Positions 43,858-54,414 of a stretch of DNA of 64,000 nucleotides are shown here, piece by piece; within the stretch, counting starts at the first letter, position 1; each line of letters opens with the position of its first letter. The notes under the pieces are model-generated. The model was not told the origin of the DNA and did no database searches. It worked only from the letters and a program-made list of their open reading frames with translations. The stretch comes from Microdochium bolleyi (lineage: Eukaryota > Ascomycota > Sordariomycetes > Xylariales > Microdochiaceae): the NCBI GenBank assembly GCA_001566295.1, contig KQ964248.1, positions 1,178,001 to 1,242,000 of the forward strand, written 5' to 3'. The position numbers were made by a program, and so were the translations under genes.

Positions 43858-46800
43858 AGTGACGGTCGGGGTTTGTATCTACGCTGGTGCGGATGTATCG
43901 TGCTACGGCGCTTTCGAATAGGCCTGGGATGGCAGGGGATGAGTTGATGATCTCGTTTTCGGTTGCGGCGCGCTGCGTGCTGGCCTCGTCGCTCGCGTGG
44001 CTTCTGTGTTGGGGGTTTTTCCCTTCTCCCTTGCGCTGGAGACAGCCACGAGCGGCGGCGATTGCGCAGCGGCAGCGCGTGCGTGCACGCACGCGATACA
44101 AGCAACACCCAGGCACACGGTATGACGTCCAGCAGAGGGAGGGCGGGAGAGGAAGACCGTGCATGTGTCTCTTCGCACGGTTGTTCAAGGCACGCTAGAC
44201 AGTGCGGCAGCATCGGAAATGGGCAGAACACATTTCGGACACTTTGAGCTGGATAGATGCAGTACAGTTGCCAGCGAGGGTCAGCCTGGTGTCCCATACT
44301 TAGAGGTCTGCCTTTCACGATGTCGGCAACAGCCATCATGGTCGGGAAGACACTTCGGTAAGCTTTTGCGCCTCGTTGCCCCTGGGTTCTTAGCAATGCG
44401 AATACTGCGCAGAGGTGATGCCTACGTGAGTACGGAGTAAACACTGGCCCAAATATTACACGTGGTAAGCAATCGAGCCACGCCGGAGGAAGGGCGACTC
44501 CTTCACACTACAGACATTTAGATGATGACACCGGAAGCCAAGGTTTGGAGGAATAGCCGTTGTTGCAGCGGAAACCGGAACGTCGTGATCTCAAGCACGA
44601 CGACCTCGTTCGATTCATCCCGAGTTTTTAGGTATCCCTCAACCAAGGCGTCGGTGGAACACGAAACAATCGCCGAACGATGCCGGTGCTGAAGATCAGC
44701 CGTTCCAGAACGTCGCGAGAATCTCGATGATCCCTGCGGTGGCTCGGCGCCGTGTCAGATCGACAGGACGCGTAGCAGGTCCTTGTGTCCCCCGTCGAAA
44801 GCCCAGGCCGGGGGTTGATCTTCGCGAGACACAAGCGGAGCATATTCGGATCAGGTGTTACAAAGTCGGACGATCCCGATTTGCTTTACGGGGTTGGCTG
44901 TGTTGTGCTATGCGATGCGAGAGTAGAAGGAACTGTTTAACGGAGCTTCTTGGTTGACATCACGGCAACGTGAAACCCGGCGGCGCCAGTGTCTGGCCTT
45001 GGTTCATGGATTGAGCTTTGGAACTCCCCACAAGCCGGCTGAGCCGGTCCAAATAAGAAAGGCGGGTTGGCAACAGGCCCAGCAAGGTCAACTATCATTT
45101 TCACGTCAATAAGATCGGCGGTGTATTCGCAGGCTATACGAAGCAGTCGGCAGAGACGCCTTGGGAGTGCTGATGCTTGGACGGCTGGACGATGACACAT
45201 CCCCTGTAGACTCTGCGCATCGTGAGCCAATGCTGGGCGGGAAAATATGGTCCGCAATCGCTGTGGCCAGCCTGTGCCGCCATCGAGGCAACATGTGATC
45301 GTGTGATACTGAGCAGCATGATGCAGCACCAGAGTTGAATGCATGGTCAGTAGTCTGGCAAGGGCAGTCTTTCTTTTCGCCGCTCTGTCAGCAGAGACGG
45401 CCTGCGCCGGATGCGTGGTCATTACCCCACGAAGAGGAAGGAAAGAATGGGGGCAACACACTCCGAGGATATCTCGTCCCGTCTGGGCAATGTCGACGTA
45501 TAACAGCTGGTATAACAGCTGCGGCTCGTCACGTTAGGAAGGCTGTCTTGACAGCTGTTGGCCACTGAAAGAGGGCATCTACAACGGCCCTCGTCTGCGA
45601 GGGTGGGGGAGATGACAGTCCCAACACCACGAGGCCTCTGATAGGGTGGATATGCACGCATTCCAGGCCGGTATGGTGCTTACGGGGGCGACCGGTCAAG
45701 CCGTTTGCCGCAAGGCACTTTTCCCATTGGACGCAGATACCTGCGTGGACGTTCAGTGTGGTGTCGCCAGGCGCTGCTGGCTGGCGAGTAAATGCGCGGG
45801 GTGCGGAGCAGGTACATTCGGAGTACTGGAGGAGCTGGAACAAGCACAAACTTGCCCCGAGCCCGAGCTAGGAGCTGCATGCTCGGCATGCTGGCGAGTT
45901 TGGCAAGCCGGTCCCATGCGCACTACGTAATGCGACTGATGTCTCCCTGCCCTGTCCGGGAACGCGTCTCCAAGCGCTCGCGCGGAGTTGCCTGTTCACG
46001 ATCTGATGCATACTGCATATGCCGCTGTGCACCTCCTGGCAAGGTGTGCACAGTCCATCGTGCACGTTGGCTGATGCTCTGCCGGTGTTCCTGACGTCAA
46101 ATGAACCGGTGGATGCTTAGGAGAGGCTGGTCGGGACAATCTCCCTGAGCCAAGGAGAGCACAGTTGGAAGCCATGCGAACCATGGTCAGGGAAGTCCGT
46201 GAGCTGCCCGCAAGTTGATAACGGTCTTGCTTGGATTCCGTCACGCATCTGCATGACTCCACGCATGGCGAGACACGGCAGAGCGCCGGAACCAGGGCGT
46301 GGCGGTTCTCGGCGGTCGCAGGATACCACGAGGACGGACGAAAGGCCGTAGGCCCGCATGTTCCGCGAGTTGCTCATTGGGAGCCGGGGCAATCCAGGCT
46401 GACATCGCGGGAGCCCTGCAGCGATGGTGAACTGTAAAAGCCACACGGAGTGGAGCGATGTGGTCGCGAGGGAGCGTGTGAGCGCGTGAACACGAACAGT
46501 GAAGCAGACAGGAGCGGGGACAGCCAGCCTCCGAGCTTCAGCAATCGAACCATCAACACCGGGTTCCGGGGAGTGCCTTCTAGCGCTCCCGGCCGGGCCA
46601 GCCTAGCCACAGCAGGCTCACACAGTGAGCCAAATAGACTCTGGGCCCTCGAATGTGCCTGGCGAGCCCTGGCACTGGCTGCCCATGACCAACCGCCGTC
46701 GCGGCCAAGTCCGCCTGCCGTAGTGGCTCTCAAGAGGTGGTGTCTTGGGGTCGCACCGCGTGGGTGGGTTCTCCGCTCAGGGGATGCTGGAGGGCGGCCA

Positions 46801-47629
46801 GGGAGCTCGGCGGCCGCGAGGGGCGCTGGCTCTGGTAGGCCACTGCCCACGCGCAAGCTCCTGTAGTTGCCAGACGCTTCGGCATCCTCCACACCATCAC
46901 CCGCCCGTTCGGCATGCTGTCTACAAGGATGCCGCAGGGAGAGGCGCGCACTCGCTGTGGCATCCGGTGCCGCTCGCACCACGCTGCAGAACACGCGGTG
47001 CTTTTGGCGAGGTGCTGGTTCCCCCATACTCCAGCCGACAGATCCATCTGCTGTTGGGCTGGGCCGTGACGGGAGCATGACAGAACCAAAGCCAAGCGTG
47101 CTCCATCCGAGTGTCAGCGGGCATGTTGCTCCACCTCTGGCGGTCCCCCGGAGGTCTAGCTAGACGGTCCAGGCGGAGTGGGTTGGGCCGTCGTGCAGCC
47201 TGTAACACGCCCAAGAAGGGCCTCGCAGCCATACAAGGACCACCACATCAGTCTGTTCCCCGTTTCCAACTGACATGTGGCACTGCGACGAATCCCCGAC
47301 GGTTTGGTGCGACCGGGGTGAGCACCGGCCGACCCTTGTCGCAAGTGGCCCGCCAGGCTAGCCTGCCATCCTGCCATGCTAGGTTGCCTGGTCTCTCCTC
47401 TTGTCGCGGTCGTTTGCTCAGTCCAGCTCCTTACTTAGGAACCATGGCGCCCGTCGTCAAGTCCCGTGCAAGACGTGCTCTCTGGCTCGCCATCTTGAAC
47501 CAAATTCGAACAACTTCCCCAGCTCTCCTCTAGCATATTCGAAGCCTATGAGCGCTGCCTGCTGCACTGCTTGTGTAGCACATGCCTACGCGTAGACACC
47601 TGGACCAGCTCATCACACACACTACCACA
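43858..47629. other. Long gene-empty region, about 3.8 kb
   Basis: No convincing gene was found on either strand. Frames of 100-234 codons occur (for example minus 46374-47078) but are Arg/Pro/Ala-rich, overlap each other in opposite frames and show no motif, as expected of GC-rich non-coding DNA. No tRNA-like B box, transposase or terminal repeat was seen. It may hold long leaders, non-coding RNA or decayed sequence. Confidence 0.55.
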
Positions 47630-48107
47630 ATGGCTTCGGGATCGACAGACTATTACCGTGGGCCCCGCAGGGAGTCGACTGCCTCAACCAAGTCGCGAAG
47701 CAGCAGCCGTCGACCTAGGCTATTGAGAGCAGCAGCCACAGAGCCTTCCATCACCACTGTTCACTCACCGACCGGCCTGCTCACAAACTCAAACACCAAC
47801 CGACGGGCTACCGACCTGCTCAACATGGTGGTCGTCTCAAAGTCATCGTACACCTCGTCATCATCGTCCAGCCAGAGTCTCTCATCACTAGAGGCCCAGA
47901 TGAGAGCTGATCAGCAACACTCGGCATCATCTGTCCCCCAGTCTCCATGTAAGTTGCACAGGGCTTCAAATCACCACTCGAATCCGTCGAACAAGGGCTG
48001 ATCAAGACCCACCAGATTCTGCGTGTTACTTCAGCTTCCCAAGCTTTGATACGTGGGAAGATGATGAGGATAATGACGATGAGAAGTCGTCTACCCGGAC
48101 AGGCTAG
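47630..48107 (+). CDS. Small uncharacterised fungal protein
   Basis: Two exons (47630-47948, 48016-48107) give 136 residues. The first exon is Ser/Arg/Thr-rich (MASGSTDYYRGPRRESTAS, then SRSSSRRPRLLR and a serine run). The second encodes YSACYFSFPSFDTWEDDEDNDDEK and ends SSTRTG. The intron has a gtaagt donor and a cag acceptor; its removal replaces an unremarkable read-through tail by an aromatic-acidic patch that looks like a short protein-binding motif. An in-frame upstream ATG at 47582 would add 16 residues; the later one has the better ACAATGG context. I do not recognise the family with certainty; it resembles small disordered proteins conserved in filamentous ascomycetes. Confidence 0.65.
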
Positions 48108-49706
48108 GTCGGCGCACCTGGCGACTGGCTGTGTATCAGCAACGACTTGCTGGCTGGAAGGGCACGGCAGCCTCGACCTCCGGCAGACATCAAGCTGACT
48201 GGTCGAGGGAGACACGGTACGATATGCTTGGCACCACGGCGTGCATACAGATGGAGCGCATCATGATTTGAGCTGGAGTTTGGGTGTGATTCGGCATACA
48301 CATATATGGGAACAGGTTTCGGTTGGCGATGGCGTTATGGAGTTTCGTGGTAGATGCCACGTCCTTGGCTTATGATATCCCATTCTTCCGCATTTCGGAA
48401 CAGAGAAGAAAAACAGTACTTTGTTCACCGTTGCAATCCTCAAGGCGCACGTCGGGAACAGACATGCAGGTCAGTGGGCCCCAGGATAGGACCGTTCAGT
48501 GTTCAGTAGTCCAGTGTTCAGTCACTCCAGTGCCCGCGTGGAGCCAAATCATCAGAAAGATGTCACGAGTACGGCAAATGCTCCGCTTTCAGGCAACGGA
48601 CCAGGGCCACTTTGACCAGCGCTATACTTGGGGCAGTCAGTCATGGCAAGGCGGCGTCGCCCATGCACGCCTCGCGCGATCGTAGAGCGGGCTTCTAATG
48701 GCTTCATGTCCGCCATGGCTCTGGTCTGGTCGTCATGGGGACGGCGTGGTACCAGCTGTGAAGGAAAAAGCGAGGTGGGTGGGCGTCGATGATGTCCAGA
48801 GGCTGATGGGGATGCTCAGAATGCTCGTCGTGGAGGTGGCAGTGACTGGTGGCAGAGCTCCATGATCTTTTTAATTTTGCCACAGAGTGTGTAATACCTG
48901 CATCGGTTTTCCTCGGGAGGTGACGAATCTGAACTCCAGAGCAAGATATACTGCTGCTACAGTGCAATGCTCTCGAATGTCATGGTCCGGGCTCGTTTGA
49001 AACATTCACCCGACATTTGCTTCGTGATTCGCGGTCGTTAAAGGGCCGTGGTCGAGGCAGTTAGGTATGCCTGCCGCGAAACGAGAAACTTGGCTAAGAA
49101 CTGCTTATCTGACTTGTGATGAATTTCAAGTAGGTGGACCTCAACAGCTGACAGTTGAGGGTCCTGAGCCCGTGTTTTCAAGTCCAATGCTACAGTAGCC
49201 GTGCGAATTTTGCTCGGTTAGCAGTACCCATATGACTTACCAATCCAGCTCACCTCTGGACCTCTGGATCTCTGAAGCTTTGAAGCTTTGAACCTCTGGA
49301 AATCAGGACGACTGGAAAAGGGAAGTTAATTGGGCGATCTAGTGGAAGACTCTACGGTTTCTTTGTTGTAGCTTAGAGAAACCAGCGGATACGGTGGTAC
49401 AGCCAACCTAGAAAAAGTGCACTGCCAACGCAACGCCCGCTCCCAAGGCTGGGCTTTGCCGATCCCTCTCGTGAGTGGGAAGGCACAAGTTGAGCGGGGC
49501 TTGAGGCCCCACTCCTGTCTTTGCAATCTTTGGCGAGTGGTCCGTGCTGCACACACAATTCTCTTAGCACAAGGGCAACAAAAAAAACCTAGCACTTTTG
49601 TCAGGCTGGTTTGTGTCTTCCCTGGCAGGATTTGGATCACTGTGAAGCGCACGTTCGGCCTCTTTCCACAATACCGTAGACACGCCTTGACGATACCCTC
49701 GCAAAC
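48108..49706. other. Intergenic region upstream of RPS1, with short repeats
   Basis: About 1.6 kb. It contains a 7-bp GTTCAGT tandem duplication near 48494-48507 with a further copy just downstream. It also contains the CTCTGGA/GAAGCTTT repeat patch listed separately. It must include the RPS1 promoter. No gene was recognised. Confidence 0.5.
49252..49300. repeat. Short imperfect tandem repeat patch
   Basis: ACCTCTGGA-type units occur three times, and GAAGCTTT twice head to tail, within 49 bases, about 410-455 bp upstream of the RPS1 start. Function is unknown. Confidence 0.8.
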
Positions 49707-50984
49707 ATGGCTGTAGGAAAGTGAGTGCTTCCTGCCGCTACACGATAATTACAACCGCCGCTTCGCCATCCGCCTGTCTCATTGCTCGTCCCCGTCGTCC
49801 CCGTCTCAACCGCCACGCCGAAGCCGCGCACAACACACCCGATGATATCGAGCCGGCCATCAGACCTTCACCACACAACCATGAAAGGATTACGACGAAC
49901 GCATCGGATCTGTGCAGCGACTACCGCCTCGGCTTGACAAAGGACGGGACGAACGAGACGAGTCTGGACAGGCTGGACAGCGAACGGAGCCGCAGCATGA
50001 AAACTTGTTGCTGACCAGATGCTGTCAACAGGAACAAGAGACTGTCCAAGGGCAAGAAGGGCCTCAAGAAGAGAACCGTGGACCCCTTCACCCGCAAGGA
50101 CTGGTACTCCCTCAAGGCTCCCTCGCCTTTCAACATCAGAGAGTATGTCCATCCGACCGCTTCTGCCTACATCGTCGCATACAATGGCCCCGCTTTGCCA
50201 TCAGTTTGCGAATTTTTCCAATGCTCGTGTCTGACTTGTTTCGAACTTCCAGTGTCGGCAAGACTCTTGTCAACCGGACGACCGGTCTCAAGAACGCCAA
50301 CGACGCCCTGAAGGGCCGCATCTTCGAGGTCTCGCTCGCCGATCTCCAGAAGGATGAGGACCACGCTTTCCGCAAGGTCAAGCTCCGGATTGACGAGGTC
50401 CAGGGCAAGAACTGCCTGACCAACTTCCACGGTCTTGACTTCACCTCCGACAAGCTCCGCTCGCTCGTCCGCAAGTGGCAAACCCTGATCGAGGCCAACA
50501 TCACTGTCAAGACTACCGACGACTACCTCCTCCGCGTCTTCGCCATTGCCTTCACCAAGCGTCGGCCCAACCAGGTCAAGAAGACCACCTACGCCGCCTC
50601 TTCTCAGATCCGCGCCATTCGCAAGAAGATGACCGACATCATCCAGCGCGAGGCTTCCACCTGCACTCTCCAGCAGCTCACCTCCAAGCTCATCCCCGAG
50701 GTTATCGGCCGTGAGATTGAGAAGGCTACCCAGGGCATCTACCCCCTCCAGAACGTATGTTGACTCTGCCCGTGACTCTGCGTCACTAAATAAACCCGAA
50801 CCACAGTGCACGACAAGTGACTAACATGACTCCTGTACAGGTTCACATCCGCAAGGTCAAGCTCCTGAAGGCGCCCAAGTTCGACCTCGGTGCCCTGATG
50901 GCCCTGCACGGCGAGTCCACAACAAACGAGGATGGCCAGAAGGTTGAGCGGGAGTTCAAGGAGCGGGTTCTCGAGGCTGTTTAA
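49707..50984 (+). CDS. RPS1: 40S ribosomal protein S1 (eS1, S3a)
   Basis: Small-subunit ribosomal protein located near the mRNA exit. Four exons (49707-49720, 50032-50142, 50253-50754, 50841-50984) give 256 residues, the standard length. The first exon encodes only MAVGK, as often seen in fungal ribosomal protein genes with an early intron (here 311 nt). The body reads KRLSKGKKGLKKRTVDPFTRKDWYSLKAP, then VGKTLVNRTTGLKNANDALKGR, DLQKDEDHAFRKVKLRIDEVQGKNCLTNFHG, and VHIRKVKLLKAPKFDLGALMALHGE. It ends EREFKERVLEAV. Codon use favours C-ending codons, as expected for high expression. Confidence 0.98.
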
Positions 50985-51985
50985 ATGCGACGATGACATG
51001 AGAAACTCTGGTCATGGAACGGCGTGGGGTCTTTTACGCAACGGCATTAGGTCTCATTTCTGATTTGCATTGGCGCGGCACGGTAGCCGCGAACACGGCA
51101 TCCTCTCAGAGAAGATTAAAAAATGGGAATGGCTTGCTGAAACAGTAATCATTTGGTCTACGGCGTTATCAAAACAAAATCTGTGAAACACTGAGCGACT
51201 CGTTCGTCCGTTTTATGTGAAGACACCCGTGAGCCATGATCGCACTACACTCCTCCCTTCAGACATTCAAAATACACGACCGAACGGCACAGCTACTTGC
51301 GCTTCACAATGTCTCGGCGTCAATGAGCAAATTGGTTTGTATGCATCCTCGGAGTGAAACTTGGTCGCGTGAAAACCACAAAGGTTGCTGAAGCACGTCG
51401 ATCTGTCTTGATTCCAGATTGCCGAGATATGAAAGACTTTGGCAGTCGAGCAACGGTGCTCGAGCTCAGGAACACACGCCTGTGACTCAGTGGTCAATAC
51501 GATGGTTTATGTTGAGTGGACTGGCCGTGGCAACTTTGACGCATGTCCAATACCAACACGGGTAGTATAGCGAATTGTCCACTTTTGTGCAAACAACATG
51601 CAGGCAAGGGCCACCTTTTGTGCAGCCAGGCCGCGTCGACTTGTTCCGAGCCTGGGTCCTGCCCCATTGATTGAGCGAGCACATGACCTCATCCACACCG
51701 GCTCAGCGCCTGCTTGATGGACGAATGTCAGAGTGTTAAGCATTGCAGAAATCTCTACTGCATTGCACCTGTTCGGGCCTTGGCATGCTATCAGCCCTGC
51801 GTATCAACCTAGATCACGTATCACGCCTGCAGCCGATATTGGGAGCCTACCCACCACGATCTCATTCATCTTAACCAGGCGGCCTACGCAGACAACAGAG
51901 CAAAGAATCACTGCGCAGTTGATATCGGCGGCCACATATCGTTTACCTCTCCCGATCACGCGTTGTTCTTCTGGACTGCGTTGTC
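50985..51985. other. Intergenic region, no gene seen
   Basis: About 1 kb between two tandem plus-strand genes, containing the RPS1 3' end and the promoter of the Rab gene. Only short AT-richer frames are present. Confidence 0.55.
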
Positions 51986-52916
51986 ATGGCATCCGAGGAA
52001 TCATTGCCAGTTCTCAAGATCCTTGTGATCGGGCCCTCCGGTGCCGGCAAGTCGAGTCGTAAGTCCGGCCTGCCTTAGCTACGATGCCATTGAAAAATGC
52101 CGTCGCTAAATATAGACTCCAGTACTACTGCGATATTGCAACGACCAGTTCGATCCCGAATCAACAACAGCGACCATAGGCATCGATTTTATGGTACGTA
52201 CACGTGCGCTCTGGCTCTCGTTCATGCTCTTCAATCCCGAAGTGCGGGGAGACAAGTGCCAGGTTATCGCCGAACGGCCACATTCGCTGACACATCTTGC
52301 GCGCGTAATGTACAGACCAAAAAGCTCGCTGTCGACGGGAAGGGGTACCGCCTCAACATCTTCGACACCGCCGGCCAGGAGCGCTACCGCACATTGTCAA
52401 CCAGCTACTACCGTGGCGCCCACGGCGTGATAGTCGTCTATGACATCTCCAATCGCAAGAGTTTCCTCAGCCTGGACCGGTGGATCGAGGAGGCGCGGTC
52501 CAACGCTTCTGAGAACGCAGTCATCTACCTCGTGAGTACTTCTCCCATCCCCCTTGCTGACGAGTGTCACGATGTGGTGTTTTCACAGTTTCGCGGTGTT
52601 GGGCCCATCTCATCATGTCCACGGGCTAACAGAACTGTCATAGGTCGGTACCAAGCTTGACAAGGTCGCCCCAGGCGCCACTCGCGCGGTATCAGCTGAG
52701 GAGGCAAAGGCCTTTGCACACTCCCAGGGCGCCGGATACTGTGAAGTCAGTGCCAAGACGCGGGCCAACATCAAGCAGCCATTCGTTGAGGTAGTTGGTG
52801 AGATTGTCCGACACCCGGAACTTCTCTCGGCAGGGCCATCCAAGTCGGCAGCTTCCAAGCGTCTGGATCTTAGTGCTGCGGGAGCACAAGGCAATAGTTC
52901 GTACTGCTCTTGCTAA
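51986..52916 (+). CDS. Rab-family small GTPase, Rab18-like
   Basis: Rab-type GTPase, most like Rab18, which acts at the ER and lipid droplets in animals. Four exons (51986-52058, 52123-52193, 52316-52531, 52644-52916) give 210 residues. G1 is GPSGAGKSS, followed across the intron by LLLRYCNDQFDPESTTATIGIDFM (switch I). G3 is FDTAGQERYRTLSTSYYRGA, the Rab-specific form. G4 is V121-GTKLD, with Thr in place of the usual Asn of NKxD. G5 is VSAKT. The C-terminus YCSC gives a C-x-C geranylgeranylation signal. An alternative acceptor 12 bases earlier in intron 1 would shift the frame, so the one before TACTACTG was used. Subfamily assignment is moderate; the Rab family itself is certain. Confidence 0.92.
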
Positions 52917-53087
52917 TCTCGAGTGGGATTTCTATGACTACTCGACCACCTGTTCGATAGTCTTGCCCTGTACATTGTTTGTCCCCATACTTGATACCCT
53001 TTGTATAGCGCCCGCGGGGCGCTGATTCTATAGAAGCTTGGTGATTATACAGGTTTATGTCTAGATACATTATGCAAACTCCCACAA

Positions 53088-54414
53088 TTAATCATGGGGC
53101 GTGAGGAACTCGATCACAGCTACACACGTGAATGTCCATTAGTTACAACACGTCGCGGGTCTGGTGGGAAGCGAATGCAAGACGACGGACCTTTCAAGAA
53201 CTCCTGGGGCTTCTCCGCTGTGACCCAATGGCCCGCATCGATGTCGACCAGCTGGAAGCGCGGGAAGAACTGCCCGATGATGGGGATTGCCTCGTCTGGC
53301 ACATATCTGCTCTTCGTGCCCCGGACGAACAGGGCAGGCTTGACGAAGCGAGCCTGGCTCGGGTCCTTGAAGGGGAAGTCGCCAAGGTTGTCAAGTGCCT
53401 TGGCCAGCGTCCCTAGCGGGACGCGGAACTGCTGGACTCCGTCGTCGTTGCGTGCCAGATTTCCAAGGAGGAATTGCCTGACGGGGAGATCCTGGAGCGT
53501 GAGAACAATTGTGTCAGCCATGGTCCACGTGGAGCTGCTCCGTGCCCATCGCCAGGGCGTGAGCAAGGCCAGGACACATAGCTCAGGACGGGTGACGTAC
53601 AGATTCGTACTCGGCCAGAATTTTGTCGGCGTCTGACTGCCGCGCGACCTTAGCCTCATCAATCTTCCTCATGCCTTGTATGTATTTGGCGAACGAGCCG
53701 TTCAGGGCGGCGTCGAGCGGAGCATTGTCGACAGACACAAAGTCGCTGATGAGGTCTGGCTGCTCGAGAGCGAGGGCCATGGCAGTCTTCGCGCCCCTAA
53801 TATCAATCGTTCTAAGTCAATATCCCGTTTTCAGGTCGGACATGTACAGCGAGGAAGGGCAATCGAGGGCCGGTGTGCGCACATGGAGTGGCCTATCAGC
53901 GTGGGCTTTTGGAGGCCGTGCTGGCTGATGAAGGCCGCGACGTCCTCGGCCATGGCGTTGTAGTGGTGGACGAGTGCGTGGGGAGAGTCTCCGTGGTTTC
54001 GTAGGTCCTGTTAATTTGCAAGAGATGTGAGAAGATGTCGACTCGGGGGACCTGTGCACCAAGGACGAGCAGGAGGGGGACTGACGACTGCGAAGACATG
54101 GCGCTTGAGATCTCTGGCGAGTACTCTGCTCCCGTCACTTGTGAGCTTCTCTCGTTGGTACAGCGTCCCGTTCCTATTGAGCCCTACTTTGAGACACTGC
54201 GGTTGTTCTTCTTGGAACCGAACAGGCCGTGCATGAAGATGATGGGCGCGTCTTGTCGGGAGCGATCGGATTTTGGCGGTTCGTGGAGATCGTATGCGAG
54301 GGAGACGGTGCTCGACTGGGATGTGAAAAAGCGCGGCGACGAGGACACGGCTCGGACCGCTGGCAGGCGCGCGAAGCCAGTCGCCGTGGTGCGCCGGACT
54401 GTTTGTGACAGCAT
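53088..54414 (-). CDS. IMO32: Mitochondrial alpha/beta hydrolase, ABHD11/Imo32-like
   Basis: Alpha/beta hydrolase of the ABHD11 group; yeast Imo32 is mitochondrial and human ABHD11 protects lipoylated 2-oxoglutarate dehydrogenase. Six exons on the complement (54188-54414, 54086-54125, 53883-54007, 53601-53796, 53191-53491, 53088-53119) give 306 residues. The N-terminus (MLSQTVRRTTATGFARLP) is Arg-rich with no acids, a good mitochondrial presequence. The oxyanion loop is FMHGLFGSKKNNRS, then DLRNHGDSPH. The nucleophile elbow GHSMG is split by intron 3. The catalytic His is in DAGHWVTAEKP. The last intron (53120-53190) has a weak gtccgt donor, but only its removal restores EFLKAVIEFL; read-through would end in an unrelated tail. 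Confidence 0.9.

Noticed and set aside
46374..47078. Minus-strand frame of 234 codons in the empty region
   Set aside because: No motif, an Arg/Pro/Ser/Ala-rich composition and several competing overlapping frames; no supporting splice structure.
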